Both the position numbers and the translations under genes were made by a program. The notes under the pieces are model-generated. The model was not told the origin of the DNA, searched no databases, and saw nothing but the letters and a program-made list of their open reading frames with translations. 13,951 nt of DNA from DASWRT01 sp036403035 (lineage in GTDB: Bacteria; Pseudomonadota; Alphaproteobacteria; ATCC43930; CGMCC-115725), in the NCBI GenBank assembly GCA_036403035.1, contig DASWRT010000057.1, positions 1 through 13,951 on the forward strand, read 5' to 3'. Within the stretch, counting starts at the first letter, position 1; every line of letters begins with the position of its first letter. This document shows positions 7,440-13,951 of the stretch, in pieces.

Positions 7440-8546
7440 ATGTGTTCACGTCCGCCGCCCGATAGTACGGTCGGAGATTCTTCTGATCGAGAGACGGCTT
7501 TGCGGCACGGCGGGCGGAAACGCAGGGGCGGAACGTGGCAGGTTGTGGCCGCGGCCGCGCTGACCCTGGCCGGAGCGGCAGCCGCGCCGTGCGCCGGCGG
7601 CGCGCCTGCCGCGGAACCGGTGGTGCTGCGCATCGGCACGGGCGGCGTCGGCGGGACCTATTATCCCATCGGCTCGCTGATCGCCGCCGGGCTGTCGGGG
7701 GGCAGCGGACCGGCCGATTGCGGGAATGCATCGCCGTGCGGCATCCCCGGCGCGATTGCCGTCGCGCAGGCGTCGAACGGCTCGGTCGCCAATGTCGAGG
7801 CGTTGCGCGCGGGCACGATCGAGATCGGCTTCGCGCAGAGCAACGTGATCGACTGGGCCTACAACGCCAAGGCCCGCTTCCAGGGGGAGGAGCCGGCGCG
7901 CGATCTGCGGGTGCTCGCGACGCTCTATTCGGAAAGCCTGCACCTCGTCGTGCGCCGCGGCGCGGGGATGTCGTCGGTCGCCGCGCTGCGCGGCAAGCGC
8001 GTGTCGCTGGACGAGCCCGGCTCCGGCACGCTCGACGACGCACGAGAGGTCTTGCACGCGTTCGGCCTCGCCGAAGGCGATCTCGTCACCGAGTACGTCA
8101 AGCCCGATCTCGGGATCGCCCGGATGGCGGAAGGGCGGCTCGACGCCTTCTTCATCGTTGCCGGCGCGCCGATCGCGACGCTGCTGGAGGCGGCGCCACG
8201 CACCCCGTTCACGCTCATCCCGATCGACGGGCCGCCGGCCGACCAGCTCCTGCACCGCCTGCCTTTCTACAGCCGGACGGTCATTCCCGCCGGCACCTAT
8301 CCGGGTACGCCGGGCACGCCGACGATCGCGGTCGGAGCGCAGCTCGTCGTCCGAGCCGATCTCGACGAACGGCTCGGCTACGAGATCACCCGCGCGCTGT
8401 GGTCGGAACGGACGAGGAAGCTGTTCGACGGCGGCCACCCGAAGGGTCACGAGATACGCCGCGAGAACGCGTTGCGCGGCATTTCGCTGCCGCTGCATCC
8501 CGGCGCGGAACGCTTCTACCGGGAAGCCGGGATGCTGGACGGGTGA
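7440..8546 (+). CDS. TAXI-family TRAP-type solute-binding protein
   Basis: A 368-residue periplasmic receptor. After a basic stretch (RHGGRKRR) and hydrophobic segment (VVAAAALTLAGAAAA), the mature domain opens with LRIGTGGVGGTYYPIGSLI (residues 63-81), then IAVAQASNGSVANVEALRAG and EIGFAQSNVIDWAYN, all hallmarks of TAXI receptors. GKRVSLDEPGSGTLDDAREVL (185-205) is also conserved. A cysteine pair, C94 and C100, matches a TAXI subgroup I recall with PCxxxxSCG before the same block. The N-terminus before the signal is unusually long; TTG 7500 is an alternative start. TAXI proteins usually deliver solutes (often glutamate or other carboxylates) to a DctM-type permease, but none is visible nearby. 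The next gene, six bases on, is a membrane histidine kinase, so this receptor may present ligand to the sensor. Ligand unknown. Confidence 0.92.
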   Translation: MCSRPPPDSTVGDSSDRETALRHGGRKRRGGTWQVVAAAALTLAGAAAAPCAGGAPAAEPVVLRIGTGGVGGTYYPIGSLIAAGLSGGSGPADCGNASPCGIPGAIAVAQASNGSVANVEALRAGTIEIGFAQSNVIDWAYNAKARFQGEEPARDLRVLATLYSESLHLVVRRGAGMSSVAALRGKRVSLDEPGSGTLDDAREVLHAFGLAEGDLVTEYVKPDLGIARMAEGRLDAFFIVAGAPIATLLEAAPRTPFTLIPIDGPPADQLLHRLPFYSRTVIPAGTYPGTPGTPTIAVGAQLVVRADLDERLGYEITRALWSERTRKLFDGGHPKGHEIRRENALRGISLPLHPGAERFYREAGMLDG

Positions 8547-8552
8547 CCAGCC

Positions 8553-10361
8553 GTGCGCTTTCCGCCGGCTCTCATCATTCTCCGCCCGCTTCGGACCTGC
8601 GTCCGCGCAGCGCGATCCCTGCCGCTCGCCCTCTGCGCCGCCGTGCTTCTCGTCGCCGGGGCGGTCGTCTGGTACGTGCAGGGCGCGGTCGGCGCGGTGC
8701 AGGCCGGGCTGCCGCCCACGGTGCTCGCCCAGGAGCGGGCGATCGTTTCGGTGGCGGACGGCCTTGAGGATCTTCGCCTCGCGCTGCGCATCGCCCGGCT
8801 GGCGCCGTCCGATGCCGCCGGAACGAACGTAGCGGAGCGGCTGTCCGACGCCGAGTCGCGACTCGCCGCGATGCGGCAGAGCTACAATTTCGACAACCTC
8901 GTCGGCGCCTCCGCGGTGCACGCGATCGCCAATCCGGCGCTGACGGACGTACGGCACTGGCTGGAGCGCGGCCTCGGCCCCGGCGCTCCGCCGGCATCAC
9001 CGGTCGTGCTCGCGCTCGCCGACCGCCGGATCGGCGATGCGACGGAGGCCGTGCAGGCCCGGCTTGCCGAATCCCAGGACCATGCGCTCGATCTGCTGAG
9101 CCGGCAGGCCGACAGCCTGGAACGGTTCCGGGCGTCGCTGATCGGCGTCATCCTCCTCGTCGCCGGTCTCGGCCTGCTGACGATCGCGCTGGCGGTCGGC
9201 CGGTCCGCCGAGCGCCGGCGGGCCGCGGCGACGCTCCGCGAGAGCGAGGCACGCTACCGGCTGCTCGCCGAGCACGCGACCGATCTCATCATCCGGCGCA
9301 CGCTCGACGGCCGCCCCGTCTACGCCTCGCACTCGTCGCGGGAGATCCTCGGCTACGAGCCGGAGGAGCTGCTGCGCGGCCCGTCCTACGGCCTGCTGCA
9401 TCCCGCCGACCTGTCGCAGGTGCAGGAGGCGATGGCGACGCTCCGCGACGGCCGCGCCGACCGGCTGACCCTCACCTACCGCGCCCGCCGCAAGGATGCG
9501 CGGTACGTGTGGCTGGAGGTTGCGCTCCGCCTGGTGCGCGACCCCGACACCGGGGCGCCGCGCGAGATCATCAGCGTCGGACGCGACGTGACGGCGCGGC
9601 GCGGCGCCGAGGAGGAACTGCGCCAGGCCAAGGAAGAGGCCGAGACCGCGAACCGCACCAAGTCGCAGTTCCTGGCCAACATGAGCCACGAGCTGCGGAC
9701 GCCGCTGAACGCGGTCATCGGCTTCTCGGAGATCATCGCCCACGGCATGATGGGCCCGATCGAGAACCGCTACCGCGACTACGGCGGCGAGATCCTGCGC
9801 TCCGGGCGGCACCTGCTCGATCTCATCAACGACATCCTCGACCTTTCCAAGATCGAGGTCGGTCGGCTGGAGCTGCACGAGGAGGCGACCGACCTCGCCG
9901 ATGCGGTCCGCAACTGCGAGCGGCTGTTGACCGCGAAGGCCAAGGAGGGCGGCGTGCGGCTCTCCGTCGACATCCCGCCCGACCTGCCGCCGATCCTGGT
10001 CGACGCGCTGCGGCTGCGGCAGATCCTGCTCAACCTGCTGTCGAACGCGGTGAAGTTCACGCCGGCCGGCGGCAGCGTCACGGTCGCGGCGCGCCTCGCC
10101 TCATCCGGTACCCTCGATATCCTGGTCGAGGATACCGGGATCGGCATGCGGCCGGAGGACATCCCGGTCGCGCTCGAACCGTTCCGGCAGATCGAGAGCC
10201 AGCTCAACCGGCGCTACGAAGGCACCGGGCTCGGGCTGCCGCTGGCGAACACGCTCGTCGAGCTGCATGGCGGCCGGCTGGCGATCGAGAGCGAACCGGG
10301 GCGCGGCACGCTCGTCTGCGTACGGCTGCCGCGGGAGCGGATCCTCACCAGGGCGGCGTGA
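8553..10361 (+). CDS. Membrane sensor histidine kinase with PAS domain
   Basis: A 602-residue inner-membrane kinase. TM1 spans about 23-44 and TM2 about 194-215, enclosing a ~150-residue helical periplasmic sensor region. A PAS/PAC domain follows (about 225-350, YRLLAEHATDLIIRRTLDG to SVGRDVTARR), then a short coiled coil (352-370). The phosphoacceptor is H379 in FLANMSHELRTPLNAVIGF; the ATPase domain shows NLLSNAVKFTPAGG (N box, 493-506), EDTGIGM (G1, 526-532) and GTGLGLPLA (G2, 557-565). No receiver domain is attached. The region after the His (EIIAHGMMGPIENRYRDYGGEI and LLDLINDILDLSKIEVGRLEL) resembles PleC/DivJ-type kinases of alphaproteobacteria. Translation starts at GTG 8553, six bases after the TAXI stop, with no strong ribosome site, suggesting coupling. 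Its periplasmic domain is a plausible docking site for the TAXI protein. No cognate regulator is next to it. Confidence 0.95.
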   Translation: MRFPPALIILRPLRTCVRAARSLPLALCAAVLLVAGAVVWYVQGAVGAVQAGLPPTVLAQERAIVSVADGLEDLRLALRIARLAPSDAAGTNVAERLSDAESRLAAMRQSYNFDNLVGASAVHAIANPALTDVRHWLERGLGPGAPPASPVVLALADRRIGDATEAVQARLAESQDHALDLLSRQADSLERFRASLIGVILLVAGLGLLTIALAVGRSAERRRAAATLRESEARYRLLAEHATDLIIRRTLDGRPVYASHSSREILGYEPEELLRGPSYGLLHPADLSQVQEAMATLRDGRADRLTLTYRARRKDARYVWLEVALRLVRDPDTGAPREIISVGRDVTARRGAEEELRQAKEEAETANRTKSQFLANMSHELRTPLNAVIGFSEIIAHGMMGPIENRYRDYGGEILRSGRHLLDLINDILDLSKIEVGRLELHEEATDLADAVRNCERLLTAKAKEGGVRLSVDIPPDLPPILVDALRLRQILLNLLSNAVKFTPAGGSVTVAARLASSGTLDILVEDTGIGMRPEDIPVALEPFRQIESQLNRRYEGTGLGLPLANTLVELHGGRLAIESEPGRGTLVCVRLPRERILTRAA

Positions 10362-11102
10362 CGCCTGCCGCTGCGGCGGCGCCGCAGGCGGCACGCCGAC
10401 GGCGGGGCCGCCGCAGCGGCGGGCGCCATTCCGGTGGTGTCGCAGGAGTCCGATCAGCGCATCGCGCGCCGCCGAGATGTGCACCGACAGCAGCGAGGTT
10501 GCCGCCTCGACGTCACGGCGCCGGCAGGCCGCGAGGATCTGCCGATGCTCGTCGTGCGCGCGGCCCGCATAGTCGGACTGGACCAGCAGGATACGGTGGT
10601 AGCGGTCGACCGCGTCGTTGAGCGCCGAGATCAGCGCCCGGAGGCGCCGGCGGGCGACGCCGGCATAAAGCGTCTCGTGGAAGCGCCGGTTCAGCTGGCT
10701 CCAGCGTACGAAATCATCCATGACCTCGATCTCGCCGCTGATCGTGGCGGCGCGGTCGAAATCCTCCTCGGTCAGAAGAGGGATCGACAGCCGGAGCACG
10801 AGACATTCGGCGAGCAGGCGCATTTCGTAGACTTCGTCGATCTCATCCGCCGACAGCTCGGCGACGACGGCGCCCTTATGGGGCTGGAAGTCGACGAGCC
10901 CTTCCGCCTCCAGCCGGCGCAGCGCCTCCCGCACCGGCATGCGGCTGACGCCGAGCGCCGCCGCCAGCTCGTCCTGCCGCAGCGGCTCGCCGTCGAGGAG
11001 CACCCCCGACAGGATCGCCGAGCGCAGCGCATCCGTCACGAAGGAGGCGGCCGTGCGGAAACCCGGCCTGGGCGACGGAACAGGGATGGACAGGCCCGGC
11101 AT
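10101..11102 (-). CDS. GntR-family (FadR/FCD subfamily) transcriptional regulator with an abnormal C-terminal extension
   Basis: Residues 14-82 form the winged-helix DNA-binding domain: ALRSAILSGVLLDGEPLRQD, ELAAALGVSRMPVREALRRLEAEGLV and the wing FQPHKGAVVAELS. Residues about 86-222 are an all-helical FCD effector domain with the usual metal/ligand positions: N138 and H142 (LNRRFHETLY), H186 (DEHRQIL) and H208 (SVHISAARDAL). FCD regulators typically bind carboxylates or related metabolites and often repress their own operon. The domain is complete by about residue 226 (near 10424), the normal family length. The frame then stays open another 107 codons, first as Pro/Ala-rich sequence over the hairpin at 10368-10419, then antisense to the kinase's last 261 bp, ending at TGA 10103-10101. 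The true stop may have been lost. ATG 11102 has GAGG about ten bases upstream. Divergent from the methyltransferase. Confidence 0.88.
   Translation of the reverse strand: MPGLSIPVPSPRPGFRTAASFVTDALRSAILSGVLLDGEPLRQDELAAALGVSRMPVREALRRLEAEGLVDFQPHKGAVVAELSADEIDEVYEMRLLAECLVLRLSIPLLTEEDFDRAATISGEIEVMDDFVRWSQLNRRFHETLYAGVARRRLRALISALNDAVDRYHRILLVQSDYAGRAHDEHRQILAACRRRDVEAATSLLSVHISAARDALIGLLRHHRNGARRCGGPAVGVPPAAPPQRQASRRPGEDPLPRQPYADERAAPRFALDRQPAAMQLDERVRQRQPEPGAFVAPVELALDLPERFERDRDVLRPHADPGILDQDIEGTG
10368..10419. terminator. GC-rich hairpins at the 3' ends of the converging kinase and GntR genes
   Basis: CCGCTGCGGCGGC (10368-10380) and GCCGCCGCAGCGG (10407-10419) are a perfect 13-bp inverted repeat around a 26-base loop. 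A competing hairpin, CTGCGGC (10371-10377) with GCCGCAG (10381-10387), uses the left arm. It begins six bases after the kinase stop and looks like a terminator without a U-tract. It lies inside the open C-terminal extension of the GntR frame, which supports the idea that this extension is former intergenic sequence. Confidence 0.55.
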
Positions 11103-11362
11103 GACACGACGGCCTCAGTTCGGCGCTCACACTCGTCTAAGATACATATAGTGCACCCCGGTAACTGAAAGTTGCAAGTTGAATTTCCCCTATTCAGGGT
11201 ACAGAAACAACAACCACACGGACACCGCATGCCGCGCCGTACATCAAGCGAGCATGCGCGCTCGGCGGCATAAGTGTCTGGAACGGCTTCGCGAGGCGTG
11301 TACAATGCCGCCCACCCGCTCAGCCGACGTCATCGCAGTTCACGCCTCTCGTAAAGGGTGTC
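11103..11362. promoter_or_regulatory. Divergent promoter region of GntR regulator and methyltransferase
   Basis: This 260-bp spacer is AT-richer than its surroundings, especially 11130-11215. On the minus strand TATATG (11150-11145) is a possible -10 for the regulator. On the plus strand TACAAT (11301-11306) is a possible -10 for the methyltransferase, with only a poor -35 match 17 bp upstream. A short TTGCAA palindrome lies inside GAAAGTTGCAAGTTGAATTTC's first half, near 11167-11180. No clear TNGTNNNACNA-type GntR operator was found by eye, so autoregulation is only suggested by layout. Confidence 0.3.
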
Positions 11363-12433
11363 ATGCCGCAGCAGATCAACCAGCCGGGCCCTCCGCCCTT
11401 CACCCGTCGGCTCCTCGACATCTATACCGGCGCGATGCTGACCCAGATGGTGGAGATCGGCTATCGCACGGGCCTGTTCGAGGCCGCCGCCGCGGCGGGC
11501 CCGGCGACCTGCCGCGACCTCGCCGCCCGCGCGGGACTGAACGAGCGCTACGTCCGGGAATGGCTCGGCGGAATGACGACCGGCGGCGTCTTCGTCTATG
11601 ACGCGGCCGCCGATACCTATGCGTTGCCGCCGGAGCATGCCGCGGCGCTGACCGGCGGCGGCGCGCGCAACCTCGCGCCGCAGAGCCGGATGCTGAACCA
11701 TTTCGGGCGGCTGCTGCCGCAGATCACCGAGCGCTTCCACACCGGCGGCGGCCTGCCCTATTCCGTCTACCGGCCGGAATTCACCGAGACGATGGACGAC
11801 ACGTGGCGGCGCATCTACGACGAGCATCTGATCGACGGCTTCCTCGGCGCGGTCGACGGGCTGACGGCGCGGCTGGACGCCGGGATCGCCGCGCTCGACA
11901 TCGGCTGCGGCACCGGACATGCGCTCAACCTGATGGCCGCCCGGTTCCCACGGTCGCGCTTCGCCGGGTACGACATCGGCGAGGACGCGATCGCGCACGC
12001 CAGCAGCGAGGCGGACGCGATGGGCCTCGCCAACGTCGCGTTCTCCGTGCGCGACGTGACGCGCCTGCCGGCGGAGCCGAAGTTCGACCTCGTCACCGCG
12101 TTCGACGCGATCCACGATCAGGCCGATCCCGCCGGCGTGCTGCGCAGCATACGCGACGCGCTCGCCCCCGGCGGCGTCTTCCTGATGATCGATTTCCGCT
12201 TCTCCAGCCGGGTCGACGGCAATCTCGGCAACCCGTTCGCGCCGCTCTATTACGGCATCAGCCTGATGCATTGCATGCCCGTCTCGCTCGCCGAGGGCGG
12301 CGCCGGCCTCGGCGCGGTGTGGGGGGAGGACCGCGCGCGCGAGATGCTGAAGGAAGCCGGCTTCGCCCGCGTCGACTTGGTCGGCTCGCCGCGGCCGCAG
12401 AACTGCATTTATGTCTGCCGCAAGGAGGCGTGA
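11363..12433 (+). CDS. Class I SAM-dependent methyltransferase with N-terminal winged helix
   Basis: A 356-residue cytoplasmic enzyme. Residues about 14-95 form a winged-helix dimerisation domain (TGAMLTQMVEIGYRTGLFEA, CRDLAARAGLNERYVREWLGGM, and the wing GVFVYDAAADTYALPP). The SAM-binding core follows: motif I LDIGCGTGH (178-186), the acidic ribose-binding D204 in FAGYDIGED, FSVRDVTRLP (motif III region) and FDAIHD (247-252). DALAPGGVFLMIDF and the C-terminal EMLKEAGFARVDLV are typical of class I folds. The architecture matches Rv2258c-like methyltransferases, related to small-molecule O-methyltransferases; the acceptor is unknown. ATG 11363 has AAGGG a few bases upstream (about 11354-11358). 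It is transcribed away from the GntR regulator, which may control it. No biosynthetic neighbours hint at a substrate. Confidence 0.9.
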   Translation: MPQQINQPGPPPFTRRLLDIYTGAMLTQMVEIGYRTGLFEAAAAAGPATCRDLAARAGLNERYVREWLGGMTTGGVFVYDAAADTYALPPEHAAALTGGGARNLAPQSRMLNHFGRLLPQITERFHTGGGLPYSVYRPEFTETMDDTWRRIYDEHLIDGFLGAVDGLTARLDAGIAALDIGCGTGHALNLMAARFPRSRFAGYDIGEDAIAHASSEADAMGLANVAFSVRDVTRLPAEPKFDLVTAFDAIHDQADPAGVLRSIRDALAPGGVFLMIDFRFSSRVDGNLGNPFAPLYYGISLMHCMPVSLAEGGAGLGAVWGEDRAREMLKEAGFARVDLVGSPRPQNCIYVCRKEA

Positions 12434-12852
12434 AACGGAGGAGGCCGGCACGGCAGATCCCGGCACGGGCGCGACGGCATCGGGCGGTGACACCGCGCGG
12501 AAGCGCCCGAACCTGATAATACAGGTCGCGACGGCGACCAAGCTGTTGATTCAAAAAGAAACACGCTCAGAAAAAACAGGAAACCCACCTGTTCTTGCGC
12601 CTGTTAATTTCCTGTTTTTCTCCTGTTATCCGCCTGTTTTTCGTTCCGGCAGCGGAGCCGCCGCCGTCCGATCGCCCGGTTGAACCGTCGCGACTCCCGG
12701 CCATAATATGATTCACGATGTCAAAGAGCACCGGCATGCGGCGCGAGACGGCGGCACTGCCGTGGCTCCGTTGCGCCGCTGTCGCTGCTCCGATCTTATG
12801 ACCATTTCGGAATAAATCACAACCGCTTCGGTTCCGCGACAAGCGCTTGGCG
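12434..12852. other. 419-bp gene-free region
   Basis: No credible gene is present; the open frames have no family features. The first ~100 bp are GC-rich. From about 12540 to 12650 the sequence turns sharply AT-rich and holds the AACAGG/CCTGTT array described separately. Near the right end AACCG-CTT-CGGTT (12821-12833) is a small hairpin that, on the minus strand, precedes GTGATTTATT and could be a weak terminator for the small periplasmic protein gene that ends at 12853. AATATGATT-like AT patches around 12700-12720 and 12795-12820 may hold promoter elements, but none is convincing. Confidence 0.6.
12572..12638. repeat. Phased AACAGG/CCTGTT repeat array with embedded inverted repeat
   Basis: CCTGTT occurs at 12588, 12600, 12611, 12622 and 12633, that is at steps of 12, 11, 11 and 11 bp, about one helical turn. 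A sixth copy, inverted (AACAGG), is at 12575-12580. AAAAACAGGAAA (12572-12583) and TTTCCTGTTTTT (12608-12619) form a perfect 12-bp inverted repeat with a 24-base loop, and AACAGG/CCTGTT at 12575/12588 form a smaller nested one. Read on the minus strand it is a run of AACAGG units separated by five or six variable bases. I recall similar AACAGG(GA)-rich intergenic runs in other alphaproteobacteria, but know no assigned function. Confidence 0.85.
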
Positions 12853-13263
12853 CTACTGCGTCTGAAACCAGAGTTCGCAGGAGTTCGGCGGCGTCTTGAG
12901 TTTGTAGCGCGTGAAGTCCTGGACGCGCACCGGTTCGTGAGCGACGCCCTGCGCTTGGAGGAGATGCTCGACGCGATCCTTCAGGCGGTAGGCATCGTCG
13001 CGCAGGTCGGGGTAGAAGTAGCGTATCGTCGTGCGCCGCATCTCCGCCTCGACCGGCCGGACATCGACGATGTCGAATCCCTGCTGCATCAGCAGCAGCC
13101 CGACCTTGACCGCCGTATCGAACGTCTTCGGCGACGTTTCGGTGTAGTGCACGTAGATGTGCAGCGGTTCCGGCTGCTGCTGCTGCGGCGGCTGCGCGCC
13201 GACCGGTAACGCGGCGGCGGCAGCGCACAGCGCAGCCGCACCGATGACGAGGGTGGTCTTCAT
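12853..13263 (-). CDS. Small periplasmic protein, possible LytR_C/SPOR-like fold
   Basis: A 136-residue protein with a clear signal peptide (MKTTLVIGAAALCAAAAALPVGA, cleavage near residue 23), a short Gln/Pro linker (QPPQQQQPEP) and a compact domain from residue 34 to the end. HIYVHYTETSPKTFDTAVKV, LLMQQGFDIVDVRPV and IRYFYPDLRDDAYRLKDRVEHLL give a beta-alpha-beta-beta-alpha pattern; the IRYFYPDD-like strand followed by a helix resembles the C-terminal domain of LytR-type proteins (LytR_C) and, more distantly, SPOR domains. That assignment is by pattern only. A single cysteine (C129) remains in the mature part. ATG 13263 has only a weak purine-rich ribosome site. It diverges from the EF-hand protein gene, 151 bp away. 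Function unknown; perhaps envelope-related. Confidence 0.75.
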   Translation of the reverse strand: MKTTLVIGAAALCAAAAALPVGAQPPQQQQPEPLHIYVHYTETSPKTFDTAVKVGLLLMQQGFDIVDVRPVEAEMRRTTIRYFYPDLRDDAYRLKDRVEHLLQAQGVAHEPVRVQDFTRYKLKTPPNSCELWFQTQ

Positions 13264-13414
13264 GCTTTTTCAACGCGCTCGCGAGCCGTATCGCCCCGCC
13301 CGAACCAAAGCGGCGCTCCGGCCGGGACGGATGATCGCCAGGGGCAAGTGAACAGGAGATTGCGTGACGGCGGGGCGTTATCCTCGGAACGACCGACATC
13401 ACGCGAGGCGCACC

Positions 13415-13921
13415 ATGACCGGACTTTCCCGATCCGCCGCCATCGGCCTCGGCCTCATCCTGAGCGCCGCCGTCTGGCAATCCGCCGAGGCTGCCCAGAG
13501 CGCCGCCAAATCGCAACCGCATCAGGACCGGGCGAGCCGGTTGCTCCGGTCGGTCGACAAGGACAATGACGAGACGATCAGCCTGGACGAGGCGAAATCA
13601 CACGCCACCGCCAGCTTCGACCGTCTGGACAAAGACCATGACGGCACGCTGACGCTTCAGGAGTATCAGGCGCCGCTGCGCGCCCGGCTGGACCGGGCGA
13701 ACGACGCCCAGCGGACACGCCTGGAACGCGCGCTCAAGCTGCGCGAGACCATCTTCCGCACGGTGAACACGGACAAGGACGACACGGTGGACAAGAACGA
13801 ATGGCTCGCCGAGGTCGAGAAGCGCTTCCAGAAGGCCGATCCCGACCATGACGGAACGGTGTCGGTCGAGGAATTGCGCTCGAAATATGGGCGGGCGCTG
13901 ATTGAGGTGCTGGCGCCCTGA
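13415..13921 (+). CDS. Secreted EF-hand calcium-binding protein (four loops)
   Basis: A 168-residue exported protein. Residues 1-27 form a signal peptide (MTGLSRSAAIGLGLILSAAV, cleavage after SAEA or AEAA). Four 12-residue EF-hand loops follow: 48-59 (DKDNDETISLDE), 72-83 (DKDHDGTLTLQE), 118-129 (NTDKDDTVDKNE) and 142-153 (DPDHDGTVSVEE). All keep acidic ligands at positions 1 (Asn in the third), 3, 5 and 12. Loops 2 and 4 have the usual Gly at position 6; loops 1 and 3 have Glu and Asp there, which may weaken them. Loops pair as two EF-hand modules separated by a charged helix (84-112). Such proteins act in the periplasm or outside as calcium buffers or sensors; the partner is unknown. ATG 13415 has GAGG (13405-13408) six bases upstream. 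Confidence 0.92.
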   Translation: MTGLSRSAAIGLGLILSAAVWQSAEAAQSAAKSQPHQDRASRLLRSVDKDNDETISLDEAKSHATASFDRLDKDHDGTLTLQEYQAPLRARLDRANDAQRTRLERALKLRETIFRTVNTDKDDTVDKNEWLAEVEKRFQKADPDHDGTVSVEELRSKYGRALIEVLAP

Positions 13922-13951
13922 GAACCGCGCGCCCGGTACGTGCGTCGGGTG

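Noticed and set aside
7440..7600. Lipoprotein signal on the TAXI protein (cysteine at residue 51)
   Set aside because: The cysteine is preceded by AAP rather than a lipobox, so a normal Sec signal peptide is more likely.
7446..8957. Minus-strand open frame opposite the TAXI gene and kinase start
   Set aside because: Shadow of two strongly supported genes; sequence is low-complexity and charged.
11330..12541. Minus-strand open frame of about 400 codons opposite the methyltransferase
   Set aside because: No domain signal; the plus strand has clear SAM-binding motifs.
12572..12638. CRISPR array
   Set aside because: Repeats are 6 bp with 5-6-bp spacers, far too short, and no cas genes are present.
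12821..12833. Strong intrinsic terminator for the small periplasmic protein gene
   Set aside because: The stem is only 5 bp and the following tract is mixed; kept only as a weak possibility.
12567..12842. Small minus-strand frame covering the AACAGG array
   Set aside because: Its translation just reads the repeats (KNRRITGEKQEINRRKNR); no ribosome site or homologous features.

Overview
The window is GC-rich DNA (clearly above 60% GC by eye) with dense coding on both strands. Its mix of families points to an alphaproteobacterium, probably Rhizobiales or Rhodospirillales: a LIV-type ABC importer, TAXI-type periplasmic receptor, FCD-type GntR regulator, CsbD, a histidine kinase with a PleC/DivJ-like phosphoacceptor region, and a class III cyclase with a family-specific N-terminus. 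No rRNA, tRNA, CRISPR array, integrase or transposase was seen. The taxon is inferred from gene content alone.

Layout. (1) Positions 1-2560, minus strand: part of a branched-chain/hydrophobic amino-acid-type ABC importer, in transcription order substrate-binding protein, LivH permease and the start of LivM. The ATPase genes, if present, lie beyond the left edge. An inverted pair of GC-rich palindromes separates the binding-protein gene from the permeases. (2) Positions 2778-5720, plus strand: a tight operon of a TauD/TfdA-type 2-oxoglutarate dioxygenase, an MFS transporter (4-bp start/stop overlap) and a secreted proline-rich protein of unknown function. It reads like an uptake-plus-oxidation module for a small organic acid or sulfonate. 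(3) Positions 5825-7325, minus strand: a small CsbD-like stress protein and a class III adenylate cyclase whose frame is broken by one base at the domain junction. (4) Positions 7440-10361, plus strand: a TAXI periplasmic binding protein followed 6 bp later by a membrane histidine kinase with a PAS domain. No TRAP permease and no response regulator are visible, which suggests a ligand-sensing pair rather than a transporter. (5) A GntR/FCD regulator (minus) converges on the kinase gene and overlaps it by 261 bp through an apparently unnatural C-terminal extension. Divergent from it is a SAM-dependent methyltransferase with an N-terminal winged helix. (6) A 419-bp non-coding stretch (12434-12852) carries an AT-rich array of AACAGG/CCTGTT motifs at 11-12-bp spacing. 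It is followed by a small periplasmic protein (minus) and a secreted four-EF-hand protein (plus).

The signalling block 6037-11102 (cyclase, TAXI receptor, histidine kinase, GntR regulator) is the most coherent functional theme. The strongest candidates for something undescribed are the TAXI receptor-kinase pair and the phased AACAGG array. The broken cyclase and the kinase/GntR antisense overlap are the main structural anomalies.
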